Source: Afipia sp.
GTDB lineage: Bacteria > Pseudomonadota > Alphaproteobacteria > Rhizobiales > Xanthobacteraceae
Assembly: GCA_020056155.1 (NCBI GenBank)
Contig: JAGVII010000383.1
Location: forward strand, 1-11,267
Direction of reading: 5' to 3'
DNA length: 11,267 nt
How positions within the stretch are numbered: the first letter of the stretch is position 1; each line of letters begins with the position of its first letter. Under the pieces are notes generated by a model. That model was given only the letters and a program-made list of their open reading frames with translations. It had not been told where the DNA came from and did not search any database. Below, piece after piece: positions 1 through 6,953 of the stretch. The position numbers and the translations under genes are program-made.

Positions 1-1339
1 CCGACGCCGCATTGATATCGGCCATGCCGCCCGCGCCGTCATCGAGCACGCGCAGCGTCGATCCCGATGGATTCGAGAACTGAACGCCCGCGCCGCCGAG
101 CGCCGCGTTGAGCTGTGTCAGGACAGATGCCATGCCGCCGGAAAAATCGACGCCGATCACCTTGTCGTTCGGGTCGATCGTTGCATTGTCCTTCAGCGGC
201 AGCACGCTCGGATCGTCCACGCGGATGATCGAAATGCTGTGCTGGGTGTTGGTGATCGTATCGGTATAGGTCAGATTCACGACGTTGCCGGACTGAAGGC
301 CCGACAGGTCGAGATCGAAGCCGGCCGGTGTGCCGGGCGGCGGAGCCGGTGTCGCCGGCGGATACGCCGTACCGCCTGTCGTCGTGTCGGACAGCGCGCT
401 GGCCATCGCCGCCGCAAGCTGATCGACCTGGGCCTGCGCCTGCACCAGCGACTTGTCGCGCAGTTCGAGATAGGCCGCGATCGCTCCCGAGCGGATCGAT
501 CCGCTGGATACGAGATCGATGCTTCCGCCGTTCGGATAGCTGATCGAAATCGAACCGAGCGAGCTCTCGGCCGGATCGGCATTCCACTGCGTGCTCGGCG
601 TCACCGTGCCTTGCGCATTGAATGACATTTGCGCCGCGTCGGAGCCGCCGACGAGTTGCACGCCCGACATCGTGTAGACGGACACCTGGTCGCCGTTCCC
701 CGGAACGACGCGCACATCCATCAGCTGCGACAGCTGCGTGATGTACTGATCGCGCTGGTCGAGCATCGCGGCGGTCGATGCATCCTGCCCCGTATTGCCC
801 TGCAGCTGCCTGTTGATGCTGGCGATCTGGCTCAGCGCGTTGTTGGCCACCGTCACCGAATTGGTCAGCCCCAGTTCTGCGCTGTTGCGCAATCCCTGGA
901 TGCCCTGCGACGTTGCATTCAGTTGCTGCGCCATCGACTGCGCGGCGTTGATCACGCCGATCCGCGCCGACTGGGAGTCCGGGCTGGTGGAGAGCGCCTG
1001 AAGCGCCGAAGTCAGTGCATTGAAGTTCGCTTCCAGCGTCGTTGACGAGTCCGGATCGCCGTAGATGCTTTGCAGATTGTTCAGGAAGCTCGCGCGCGTG
1101 CTCGCATACGATGCGCCGGACGTTTCCGTCCGCAACTGGGCCTGGATATATTCGTTGAGCGTCCGGTTGACGCCGATGGTCTGGACGCCGGTGCCGGTCG
1201 ACATCTGCACCTGGTTGGTCGTCTTGCGGACGTAACCCGGTGTTTCGGCGTTCGCGACGTTGGACGAAACCAGCGACATTGCTGCCTGGTTCGCCCGCAG
1301 TCCGGACATTGCGGTTGAAAGAGCTTGGCTCAGACCCAT
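1..1339 (-). CDS. flgK: Flagellar hook-associated protein FlgK (partial, 3' end off window)
   Basis: FlgK is the first hook-filament junction protein (HAP1), exported through the flagellar type III system and placed at the tip of the hook before the filament grows. Reading from the ATG at 1339, 446 complete codons are present without a stop; FlgK of related bacteria is roughly 600 residues, so the C-terminal part is missing. The N-terminus has the axial-protein signature: MGLSQALSTAMSGL at residues 1-14 and SSNVANAETPGYVRK at about 25-39, the conserved rod/hook/HAP N-terminal motif. The body is Gln/Ser/Asn-rich with long helical stretches (about 80-190), as expected for the D0/D1 domains. It follows flgE by 47 bp on the same strand with no terminator between them, so the two are probably co-transcribed. 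The Shine-Dalgarno in front of this ATG is weak (GAGATGGG-like). Identity is well supported by the motifs and by the flgE neighbour. Confidence 0.93.
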   Translation of the reverse strand, partial: MGLSQALSTAMSGLRANQAAMSLVSSNVANAETPGYVRKTTNQVQMSTGTGVQTIGVNRTLNEYIQAQLRTETSGASYASTRASFLNNLQSIYGDPDSSTTLEANFNALTSALQALSTSPDSQSARIGVINAAQSMAQQLNATSQGIQGLRNSAELGLTNSVTVANNALSQIASINRQLQGNTGQDASTAAMLDQRDQYITQLSQLMDVRVVPGNGDQVSVYTMSGVQLVGGSDAAQMSFNAQGTVTPSTQWNADPAESSLGSISISYPNGGSIDLVSSGSIRSGAIAAYLELRDKSLVQAQAQVDQLAAAMASALSDTTTGGTAYPPATPAPPPGTPAGFDLDLSGLQSGNVVNLTYTDTITNTQHSISIIRVDDPSVLPLKDNATIDPNDKVIGVDFSGGMASVLTQLNAALGGAGVQFSNPSGSTLRVLDDGAGGMADINAAS

Positions 1340-1386
1340 AACATACTGCCCATCTCAGGTCGCATGACGCGACGATACGCTCGCGA

Positions 1387-3210
1387 CTATCGCAGCACGT
1401 TCAGCAGATCCTGCGCCATGGTGTTTGCCGTCGTGATGACCTTGGTATTCGCCGAGTAGGCCTGCTGCGTCACGATCAGCTTGGTGAATTCGTCGGCGAT
1501 GTCGCTGTTCGAGCCTTCAAGCGCAGAGCCTGTGATCGAGCCGCCCTTTCCGAAAATCGCCGGGCCGGACTGATCGGTCACCTCGAACGCGCCGCCGTCG
1601 ATGCGCTTGAGGAAGTTCGCGCCGTTGAAGGTCGCCAGCGTGATCTGCGCGAGATCGATGTTGCGGCCGTTCGAATAGCTGCCGACGACGCGGCCGTTGT
1701 CGCCGATCGCAACCGTCTGCAACGAACCCGCCGGGAAGCCGTCCTGGTGAATGTCGTTGACCTGCGCGTTGCCGTTGGCGTCGGCGAACGAGGTCAGGCC
1801 GCTGACGCCGAAGTTAACGGTGACATCGCCGAGCGCGATGCCGCTGATGGTCGGAGTGGTCAGCGTGACTGACGCGACCGCCGGCGTGAGCTGGCCGTTC
1901 GCGCTGAAGGTGAAATCGGTGCCGATATTCTGCCAGGCCGTCGCGGTGCCCGTCGCGTTCGGATCGACCTGATAGAACATATTCCATTTATCGGTATGGC
2001 CCGGGCCGAGCGTCGAACTGTCCATCTTGGCCCAGCGGAACTGGATGCTCACCGGCGAACCGGAGATGTCGTAGCCGGTGGTCGCGCCGCCGGAAATCGA
2101 CTGGGAGATAAACGTCGCGGCGTCGGAGCCGATCACCGTGCCGGCGCCCGGCGTGCCGCCGCCCAGCCGGTTCACGGCCACGGGGCCGGAGAAGCCCATC
2201 GCTGCAAAGGCCGTCGCGTTGCTCGAGCTGACGGTGAGATTGCTCGTCAGGCCGGTGTGCAGCACGACGGAGCCGTTGTTGACGGTCGAGGACAACGCCG
2301 AGTTGCCGCTCAGCCCGTCGATCTTGTCGAGCAACTGATCGATCGTGCTGTCGATCGGGATGTTCGTTGCGTCATCAACGCCGGGTGGCAGCGCTGTCGA
2401 TGCATCGGTGAAGGTGATGGTGTTGCCGTTCACCGTGATGGTGTCGCCGATTGCGAAACCCGCTGCGAGCGAGTTGGTGTTCGTCGCACCCGACAGCGCG
2501 GTCGAACCGTTGATCCTGGTCGGTGTGGTCAGCGCGCTGTTGACCGCCGAGCCGCTGACCGCGTTGTCGAGGTAAGGCAGCGGCGGCGTACCGACGGTGC
2601 TCGGATTCACCGTGAAGTCGCCGACGTTGATCAGTTCCGACCCCGGAACGGACGTGTCGTGCTTGGTGGTCAGCGGATACGACGCCAGGTTGGCGCGATA
2701 GGTCACGGTTGTGGTGGGCTGGGCCGGAAGGAAGTCGCTGCCGAACTTGAGCACCTGCGGGTTGCTGCCGGTGACATTGCCTGTGGTCGGGTCGATTGCG
2801 AGGCCTTCGAGGTAGTAGCCGGCGCCGTTCACCAGATAGCCGTTCTTGTCGAGGGTGAAATCGCCGCGGCGCGTGTAGTTGTCGACGCCGTTGAAGATCG
2901 GGTTGTTGTCGGTAAAGCTGCCGGGCTTCTGGACCACGAAGAAGCCGTCGCCGCTGATCGCCATGTAGGTGGCAACGGCCGCCTTCTGAACGTCGCCCTG
3001 CACGGTATTGGTCGAGCGCGATTCGGTCGCAACGCTGCCGGCCAGCTGGTTATTGTTGCCGGTCTCGGGAATGAGATCGAGGAAGCTGGTGTCGATGCGT
3101 TTGAACGCAGTGGTCTGCGAGTTCGCGATGTTGCCGGAGATATTTTCCAGCGCGTAGGATTGAGCACGAAGACCCGCGACGGATGTGGTGAGAGCGCCAA
3201 AGAGACCCAT
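1387..3210 (-). CDS. flgE: Flagellar hook protein FlgE
   Basis: This is the structural subunit of the flagellar hook, 607 residues, similar in size to the long FlgE of Caulobacter and Bradyrhizobium and much longer than the roughly 400 residues of enterobacteria. Residues 1-35 are the rod/hook N-terminal domain (MGLFGALTTSVAGL, then SGNIANSQTTAFKR). Residues about 83-135 contain the D1 core (ISGDGFFVV, YTRRGDFTLDKNGYLV). The C-terminal axial domain is at about 560-607 and includes EGSNSDIADEFTKLIVTQQ and a final heptad-like helix ending DLLNVLR. Between them, about residues 231-345 look like an inserted flagellin/hook IN-type module (GDTITVNGNTITFTD, a Ser/Thr-rich region, ATAFAAMGF). The start is supported by a GGAGA Shine-Dalgarno at 3218-3222, 7 nt from the ATG, and by the motif position at the N-terminus. 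A sigma-54 promoter lies about 75-90 bp upstream, and flgK follows. Confidence 0.95.
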   Translation of the reverse strand: MGLFGALTTSVAGLRAQSYALENISGNIANSQTTAFKRIDTSFLDLIPETGNNNQLAGSVATESRSTNTVQGDVQKAAVATYMAISGDGFFVVQKPGSFTDNNPIFNGVDNYTRRGDFTLDKNGYLVNGAGYYLEGLAIDPTTGNVTGSNPQVLKFGSDFLPAQPTTTVTYRANLASYPLTTKHDTSVPGSELINVGDFTVNPSTVGTPPLPYLDNAVSGSAVNSALTTPTRINGSTALSGATNTNSLAAGFAIGDTITVNGNTITFTDASTALPPGVDDATNIPIDSTIDQLLDKIDGLSGNSALSSTVNNGSVVLHTGLTSNLTVSSSNATAFAAMGFSGPVAVNRLGGGTPGAGTVIGSDAATFISQSISGGATTGYDISGSPVSIQFRWAKMDSSTLGPGHTDKWNMFYQVDPNATGTATAWQNIGTDFTFSANGQLTPAVASVTLTTPTISGIALGDVTVNFGVSGLTSFADANGNAQVNDIHQDGFPAGSLQTVAIGDNGRVVGSYSNGRNIDLAQITLATFNGANFLKRIDGGAFEVTDQSGPAIFGKGGSITGSALEGSNSDIADEFTKLIVTQQAYSANTKVITTANTMAQDLLNVLR

Positions 3211-3281
3211 TACATTATCTCCAACTTCGATCCGGACGGCCTACCGGTGCCCAACGTTCACGGCCGCATTCGAAGAAGAGA

Positions 3282-3299
3282 TCGCAAGCGCTGTGCCAA
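3282..3299 (-). promoter_or_regulatory. Sigma-54 (RpoN) -24/-12 promoter of flgE
   Basis: On the minus strand the sequence reads TTGGCACAGCGCTTGCGA. It contains TGGCAC-N5-TTGC with the invariant GG and GC at the -24/-12 spacing, which matches the RpoN consensus TGGCACrNNNNTTGCw closely. It points at flgE and would start transcription near 3272, giving a leader of about 60 nt before the GGAGA ribosome site. Hook-class genes of Caulobacter are known to be sigma-54-dependent with the activator FlbD; applying this here is inference. I did not identify an activator binding site with confidence. Confidence 0.85.
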
Positions 3300-3304
3300 C
3301 AGCG
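3289..3304. repeat. Short inverted repeat overlapping the sigma-54 -24 box
   Basis: The arms CGCTGT (3289-3294) and ACAGCG (3299-3304) are perfect inverted copies around a 4-nt centre that holds part of the -24 box. This could be a binding site for a dimeric regulator or could be chance. It is too short to call a function. Confidence 0.4.
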
Positions 3305-3324
3305 TTAGCCAAGCTAAATCAGCC

Positions 3325-3360
3325 ACTTAAAAGAAATGCCCCGGCCAGATGACCGGGGCA
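3325..3360 (-). terminator. Rho-independent terminator of msrB
   Basis: On the minus strand, an 8-bp perfect GC-rich stem TGCCCCGG/CCGGGGCA (3353-3360 with 3337-3344, loop of 8 nt) is followed directly by the tract TTTCTTTTAA. It lies about 34 nt after the msrB stop codon. It should stop msrB transcripts before they enter the flgE promoter region. Confidence 0.88.
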
Positions 3361-3393
3361 CAATTGCCTAGCGGGCAAGAATTGCCGCGCGGA

Positions 3394-3909
3394 TCAGGTC
3401 GACGAGCCGTCCGCGGGCTTGAAGGTCAGCGCCAGCCCGTTCATGCAATAGCGCAGTCCGGTCGGCTTCGGGCCGTCGTCGAACACGTGGCCGAGATGGC
3501 CGCCGCAGCGCCGGCACAGGGTTTCGGTCCGCACCATCATCAAGGTGCGATCGGATTTCTCGACAATGGCGTTGGGCAGCGCCTGATAGAAGCTCGGCCA
3601 GCCGGTGCCGCTTTCAAACTTCGTCTCGGACGCGAACAGCGGCAGATCGCAACCCGCGCAGGCGAACGTGCCCTTGCGCTTTTCCTTGTTCAACGGACTT
3701 GAATACGGGCGCTCGGTCCCGGCTTCGCGCAGCACATTATATTGCGCCGGGCTGAGTTGCTTGCGCCACTCCTCCGGCGTCTTCTCGATCTCGAATTTCG
3801 CGGCGGATTTCTCGCCCGCGTTGGCGCTGCCGCCAAGGCCGAGCCAGCGGAACGCCGAAAATGCAGCGAGACTCATCGCGGATGCGAGCAGGATACGGCG
3901 GTCGATCAT
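3394..3909 (-). CDS. msrB: Peptide-methionine (R)-S-oxide reductase MsrB, exported
   Basis: MsrB reduces the R-epimer of methionine sulfoxide in oxidised proteins. The 171-residue product has the full domain: WRKQLSPAQYNVLREAGTE (about 48-66), zinc-binding pairs Cys84/Cys87 (FACAGC) and Cys132/Cys135 (LCRRC), the signature SGTGWPSF (100-107), HLGHVFDDGPKPTG (138-151), and the catalytic Cys155 in RYCMN. These five are the only cysteines, so no separate resolving cysteine is evident. I chose the ATG at 3909 because GGAG lies 8 nt upstream. It also yields a signal peptide: DRR followed by a hydrophobic stretch and SANA before residue 32, which resembles a Tat signal and suggests a periplasmic enzyme. 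A longer frame reaching 4005 exists, but its extra 32 residues would precede the signal sequence. It is monocistronic, with its own terminator downstream. Confidence 0.93.
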   Translation of the reverse strand: MIDRRILLASAMSLAAFSAFRWLGLGGSANAGEKSAAKFEIEKTPEEWRKQLSPAQYNVLREAGTERPYSSPLNKEKRKGTFACAGCDLPLFASETKFESGTGWPSFYQALPNAIVEKSDRTLMMVRTETLCRRCGGHLGHVFDDGPKPTGLRYCMNGLALTFKPADGSST

Positions 3910-4108
3910 CGTCAAAGCTCCGTGCAGATCGGGAAACAGGCTGTCCATCACGATGTACGGTCCATGTCGCGGAAAGTTACAGCAATGCCCTCGCGGCAGG
4001 CTCACTTTCCCGCGAGGCGCGACACCTTTGCGGACCTGCCTGTTCCGATAACCCCGGCGCCAACATGTTATTTCGCTGGAATCCGGCCACCTGCCCTGAT
4101 CAGACTGT

Positions 4109-4123
4109 CATTCCGCGGGAATG
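4109..4123. repeat. Perfect 15-nt palindrome downstream of the FAD oxidoreductase
   Basis: The sequence CATTCCGCGGGAATG has 6-bp arms around GCG. It lies about 38 nt after the stop codon of the minus-strand oxidoreductase gene and upstream of msrB. No T-tract follows on either strand, so it is not a standard intrinsic terminator. It could be a weak transcript-end hairpin or a protein site. Confidence 0.35.
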
Positions 4124-4160
4124 GGCGGTTGGAAGCATGTTCAACTCACATGAACCGGGA

Positions 4161-5558
4161 TTATCCGCGCGAGCGATCCTCATGCATCGCCGACGACGCC
4201 TGCTGCCGCGCAACCGAGGCCTGCGCCCTGGCCGATGCGATCCGCGCCTCCCTGGCATATTCCCGCGCCTGTTCCCGGCTTTGGGCGCGTTCCCGGTATC
4301 GCGACAATGCGCCGGCCGCGGCGGAATGTCCGCGCGACCATAGATCGATCGCCTGACCCGCTATGCGCCCGGCCGATCCGCCGGCCCACACCAGTTCGAA
4401 CGGCGAGAACAACCGCCAGCGATCGTCGCCCGACAGAATGCTCCGGGCCAGAAGCTGACCGCCCATCGCCGTCGTGTTCAGTCCCTGACGGCCGAAGCCG
4501 CTGAGAATCCACAGACCCGGTTGTACTTCGCCGATCTGCGGCATGCCATGCACCGTCTGGCCGAACATCCCGCCCCATGTGTCTGCGATGTTGACCGGAC
4601 CAAGCTTCGGGAAAATCGAGGCGATGCGGCTCTGGATGCGCTTGGCATAGCGTCGCGGATCGCCCCGCCATGTCGTCTCGGGACTGGACCACAGCAGGCG
4701 GTCGCCATCGACGATGCGGAAATGATCGATGCCATGGGTGTCGGTCACCGACCCCTGAAAGGCGACGGCGTCGGCGAGCCGCTCGCCGAGCGGCTCCGTC
4801 AATCCAGCGTAACGCCAGGTCGGCAGCAGCGTCGCGGCGAGACGGCGGCTGGGCGCGCCGATATGCGCGTTGCCCGCAAGCACGACATGAGAACAGCGCA
4901 GTTTCGCCGACGGCGTGAAGACGCGCTTGCGGATGCCGGCGGGATCGATGCTGACCACCGGGGTGTCCTCGAAAATCCGTACGCCCTCGCTTTCAGCGAG
5001 CGCAGCCAGACCATGAACATACGCCCTTGCGTCGATCTGGAACGCCTTGGGAAAATGAATCGCGTGGAAATAGCGATCCGTCTTCAGCACGTCGCGCACG
5101 CGATCGGTCTGCCAGCCTTCGACCTCCGTGCCGAAGTCCTCGCCGAGCGTCTGCAACCGGCTGATGAGTTCGTCGCCGGCATCGACTCGCGAAACTTCGA
5201 GCGCGCCGCCGGTCAGCGCAATGCCCGGCATGCGGGCTGCGGTGGCGCGGACATAATCCGCGCCGTCCTGCGCGAGCGTCCACAAATGGCGTGCGTCCTC
5301 GAAACCGACGCGTTCGATCAAATCCGAAGCCGCGATGCCGTAACCGGGCATGACGGTTCCGAGATTGTGGCCGGACGCATTCCAGCCGATGCTGCGGCCT
5401 TCGAGCAGTGCCACGCTTGCGCCTCGCCGAACCGATTCAAGCGCCACGGTCAGGCCGGCCAGCCCTCCTCCGATGACGCAGATATCGACATCGAGATCGA
5501 ATGTCAGGCCCGGACGGCCGGACACATTCGCCGGAGGGTTTGCAGAAGATTCTTCCAT
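4161..5558 (-). CDS. FAD-dependent oxidoreductase, DAO family (PF01266-like)
   Basis: The 465-residue product is a glycine-oxidase / amine-oxidase-like flavoprotein. Residues 24-53 form the Rossmann FAD site: DICVIGGGLAGLTVALE with glycines 30, 32 and 35, and an acidic Glu53 at the end of the second strand (VALLEG). WNASGHNLGTVMPGYG (59-74) is the segment that follows the FAD site in gamma-glutamylputrescine-oxidase-like enzymes. The C-terminal FAD segment GFGRQGLNTTAMGG is at 354-367. The substrate cannot be read from the sequence; a secondary amine or amino acid is likely. The ATG at 5558 is preceded by GGAA at 8 nt and puts the Rossmann fold near the N-terminus. The open frame continues to 5948, but that part runs antisense to the sixA-like gene and is rejected. 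Residues about 415-465 are an odd, Arg/Ala/Gln/Glu-rich helical tail not expected in the family. The gene is divergent from the sixA-like gene. Confidence 0.85.
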   Translation of the reverse strand: MEESSANPPANVSGRPGLTFDLDVDICVIGGGLAGLTVALESVRRGASVALLEGRSIGWNASGHNLGTVMPGYGIAASDLIERVGFEDARHLWTLAQDGADYVRATAARMPGIALTGGALEVSRVDAGDELISRLQTLGEDFGTEVEGWQTDRVRDVLKTDRYFHAIHFPKAFQIDARAYVHGLAALAESEGVRIFEDTPVVSIDPAGIRKRVFTPSAKLRCSHVVLAGNAHIGAPSRRLAATLLPTWRYAGLTEPLGERLADAVAFQGSVTDTHGIDHFRIVDGDRLLWSSPETTWRGDPRRYAKRIQSRIASIFPKLGPVNIADTWGGMFGQTVHGMPQIGEVQPGLWILSGFGRQGLNTTAMGGQLLARSILSGDDRWRLFSPFELVWAGGSAGRIAGQAIDLWSRGHSAAAGALSRYRERAQSREQAREYAREARIASARAQASVARQQASSAMHEDRSRG

Positions 5559-5717
5559 GCCTATTGTTCCGGAAATCGCAGGCCGTGAGGCATCCTGTTT
5601 TCTGGGTGTAACGGCGCTCGCGCCCGTCACATTGTTCCGCGTAAGCTTGTACACTATTCCGCGCCGTGCCCTAGTGTCACCTCGAAGCTGAAACGTTTTC
5701 CTGAACGAGATCGCGAT
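5559..5717. promoter_or_regulatory. Divergent intergenic region between the FAD oxidoreductase and sixA-like genes
   Basis: These 159 bp must carry the promoters of both genes. On the plus strand TTGTAC (near 5648) followed about 18 nt later by CTAGTG is a poor sigma-70-like candidate. An AACG and a GTTCC are present in EcfG-like order for the minus strand, but they are 20 nt apart, which is too far. I cannot assign a promoter with confidence. Confidence 0.3.
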
Positions 5718-6251
5718 ATGCGCCGCCTGATCCTGCTCCGCCATGCCAAGACCGAGCGCGATGCTCCCTCGGGCAAGGATCAGGATCGCCGCCTCGACGA
5801 GCGCGGCCGCAATGACAGCGTGGAGATCGGCCGCTGGCTCGCGCTTGAAGATTACAACCCGGACCTTGTGCTGGTCTCGACCGCAACGCGCACCCAGCAG
5901 ACCTGGGATCTGCTTCGCGCCACGATGCCGTCCGCGCACGTCAGGCACTTGCCCGAATTATACGGCGCCGATCCGTCCGAACTTCTGAAAGCGATTCACG
6001 CCGCCGCGAAAGCGGACCCGCAATGCCTGATGATCCTCGCGCACAATCCCGGCCTGCATGAACTGGCGCTTGCGCTGATCGCCAGCGGCGACGCGGCCGG
6101 ACGGCGCGCCCTGGACGCCAACCTGCCGACGGCCGGCGTCGTCGTGATCGACTTCAGGATCGACGACTGGGACGATGTCGGTTTCCGCAGCGGACGGCTC
6201 GAACGCTTCTCCAGCCCCAAGCTCCTGAGGGAATCGTCGGACGGGGCATGA
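5718..6251 (+). CDS. sixA: SixA-like histidine phosphatase (phosphohistidine phosphatase family)
   Basis: This 177-residue cytoplasmic protein belongs to the histidine phosphatase (RHG) superfamily, SixA branch, whose E. coli member removes phosphate from phosphohistidine in phosphotransfer domains. The N-terminus MRRLILLRHAKTERD holds the catalytic RH pair (Arg8, His9). STATRTQQT has Arg58 of the phosphate pocket. LAHNPGLHEL carries the second histidine (His109). LDERGRNDS (26-34) also matches SixA. The length is slightly above the E. coli protein (about 160). The ATG lies directly before the first beta-strand, and GAGA is 7 nt upstream. The universal stress gene follows 122 bp downstream on the same strand; co-transcription is possible but not shown. 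The real substrate in this branch of alphaproteobacteria is not established, so the symbol is by family only. Confidence 0.85.
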   Translation: MRRLILLRHAKTERDAPSGKDQDRRLDERGRNDSVEIGRWLALEDYNPDLVLVSTATRTQQTWDLLRATMPSAHVRHLPELYGADPSELLKAIHAAAKADPQCLMILAHNPGLHELALALIASGDAAGRRALDANLPTAGVVVIDFRIDDWDDVGFRSGRLERFSSPKLLRESSDGA

Positions 6252-6278
6252 TCCCGGTTTTCGAATCAGATCATCCCC
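6243..6278. repeat. Imperfect palindrome overlapping the sixA-like stop codon
   Basis: The arms GGGG-C-ATGATC (6243-6253) and GATCATCCCC (6269-6278) pair over 10 bp with one bulged C and a 15-nt loop. The tips GGCATGATC/GATCAT and the internal GGTTTTCG resemble the dispersed ATGATC-type palindromes common between genes of Rhizobiales. That resemblance is from memory and not checked. No T-tract follows, so it is not a standard terminator. Confidence 0.5.
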
Positions 6279-6373
6279 AGTCGGAAAATGAGCCTGCGCA
6301 ACTCGAACGCTGCCAACCTTGCATCTTGCCGCCAACGACTTCATCGTAAGCGATCCATCGAGCGGAGAGACCG

Positions 6374-6799
6374 ATGTTCCAGTCCATTCTCGTTCCCATC
6401 GACCTTGCCGACACCGATCTTGCAAAGCCGGCCATCGAAACAGCGGCTTCATTGTCGAAATCCTCCGGCGGCACCGTGCGGCTGGTCAACGTGATGCCGA
6501 TGACGCCGGTCATGCTGGCGGAATATGTCCCGCCCGATTTCGACGTCCAGCAGCGCCAGTCGTCGGAAGAGGCACTGGCCATCGTCGCGCGCGAATCCGG
6601 AATTGAAAGCCGGCGCATCTCGGTGGTCGTGCGGCAGGGCGGCATCTATCACGAGGTGCTCGAAGAGGCCGCGGACATCGGCGCCGACCTGATCGTGATG
6701 ACGTCGCACCGGCCGTCGATGCAGAGTTATTTTCTCGGCTCGAATGCCGGACACGTCGTCCGCTATGCAAAATGCTCGGTGCTCGTGGTGCGGCACTAG
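6374..6799 (+). CDS. Universal stress protein, UspA family
   Basis: A single-domain universal stress protein of 141 residues. It has the typical N-terminus MFQSILVPIDLADTDLAKPAI (first strand and the Asp10 region), the central VVVRQGGIYHEVLEEAADIG, and the C-terminal DLIVMTSHRPSMQSYFLGSNAGHVVRYAKCSVLVVRH. The last part aligns with the ATP-binding segment G-2x-G-9x-G(S/T), but the first two glycines are replaced (TSHR instead of GSHG) and the spacing is one residue shorter; only the final GSNAG is kept. Similar SHRP variants are common in alphaproteobacteria, so this is a subfamily trait rather than damage, and nucleotide binding may be altered. A strong GGAGAG lies 4-5 nt before the ATG. No EcfG-type promoter was found upstream. 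The exact stress role cannot be read from sequence. Confidence 0.9.
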   Translation: MFQSILVPIDLADTDLAKPAIETAASLSKSSGGTVRLVNVMPMTPVMLAEYVPPDFDVQQRQSSEEALAIVARESGIESRRISVVVRQGGIYHEVLEEAADIGADLIVMTSHRPSMQSYFLGSNAGHVVRYAKCSVLVVRH

Positions 6800-6903
6800 C
6801 ACCCGATCCATCTGAAGGGCAGATTCGAGGGCTTCCTCCTGATCCCGTCTTTGGCTATGGTCGCGCGCCGCCGGAAGGTGATCCCCATCATCGGGCGGTA
6901 AGG

Positions 6904-6936
6904 TTTGGCCGGGCCGGCCAACGACGCCCGGCCGAG
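6904..6936. terminator. GC-rich hairpin between convergent genes (possible terminator)
   Basis: The arms GGCCGGGC (6907-6914) and GCCCGGCC (6926-6933) form an 8-bp all-GC stem with an 11-nt loop, extendable by weak pairs. It lies between the ends of the convergent usp and 6954-7565 genes, where a bidirectional terminator is expected. Neither strand has a T-tract after the stem, so intrinsic termination is uncertain. The rest of 6800-6953 shows nothing I can name. Confidence 0.45.
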
Positions 6937-6953
6937 CTGACCGCTTAGTCTGC

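Noticed and set aside
1996..3330. A 444-codon open frame on the plus strand, antisense to flgE
   Set aside because: Its product is Arg/Ala/Val/Gly-rich with no known motif and results from the GC-rich third positions of flgE on the opposite strand; flgE has clear motifs, ribosome site and promoter.
4030..4060. A GGAAC on the minus strand upstream of msrB, considered as an EcfG -35 box
   Set aside because: No CGTT follows at 16-17 nt; the bases there read TGTC.
4139..4155. GTTCA/TGAAC inverted repeat after the FAD oxidoreductase stop codon
   Set aside because: Only 5-bp arms with a 7-nt loop and no T-tract; within what chance would give.
4521..5588. A 355-codon plus-strand open frame
   Set aside because: It is the antisense shadow of the FAD oxidoreductase, with an Arg/Ala/Asp-rich product without recognisable domains.
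5610..5640. GGAAC and CGTT on the minus strand upstream of the FAD oxidoreductase
   Set aside because: The spacing is 20 nt, outside the 16-17 nt window of EcfG promoters.
5559..5948. N-terminal extension of the FAD oxidoreductase by 130 codons
   Set aside because: It runs antisense into the sixA-like gene, has no motif, and places the Rossmann fold far from the N-terminus; the ATG at 5558 has a suitable ribosome site.
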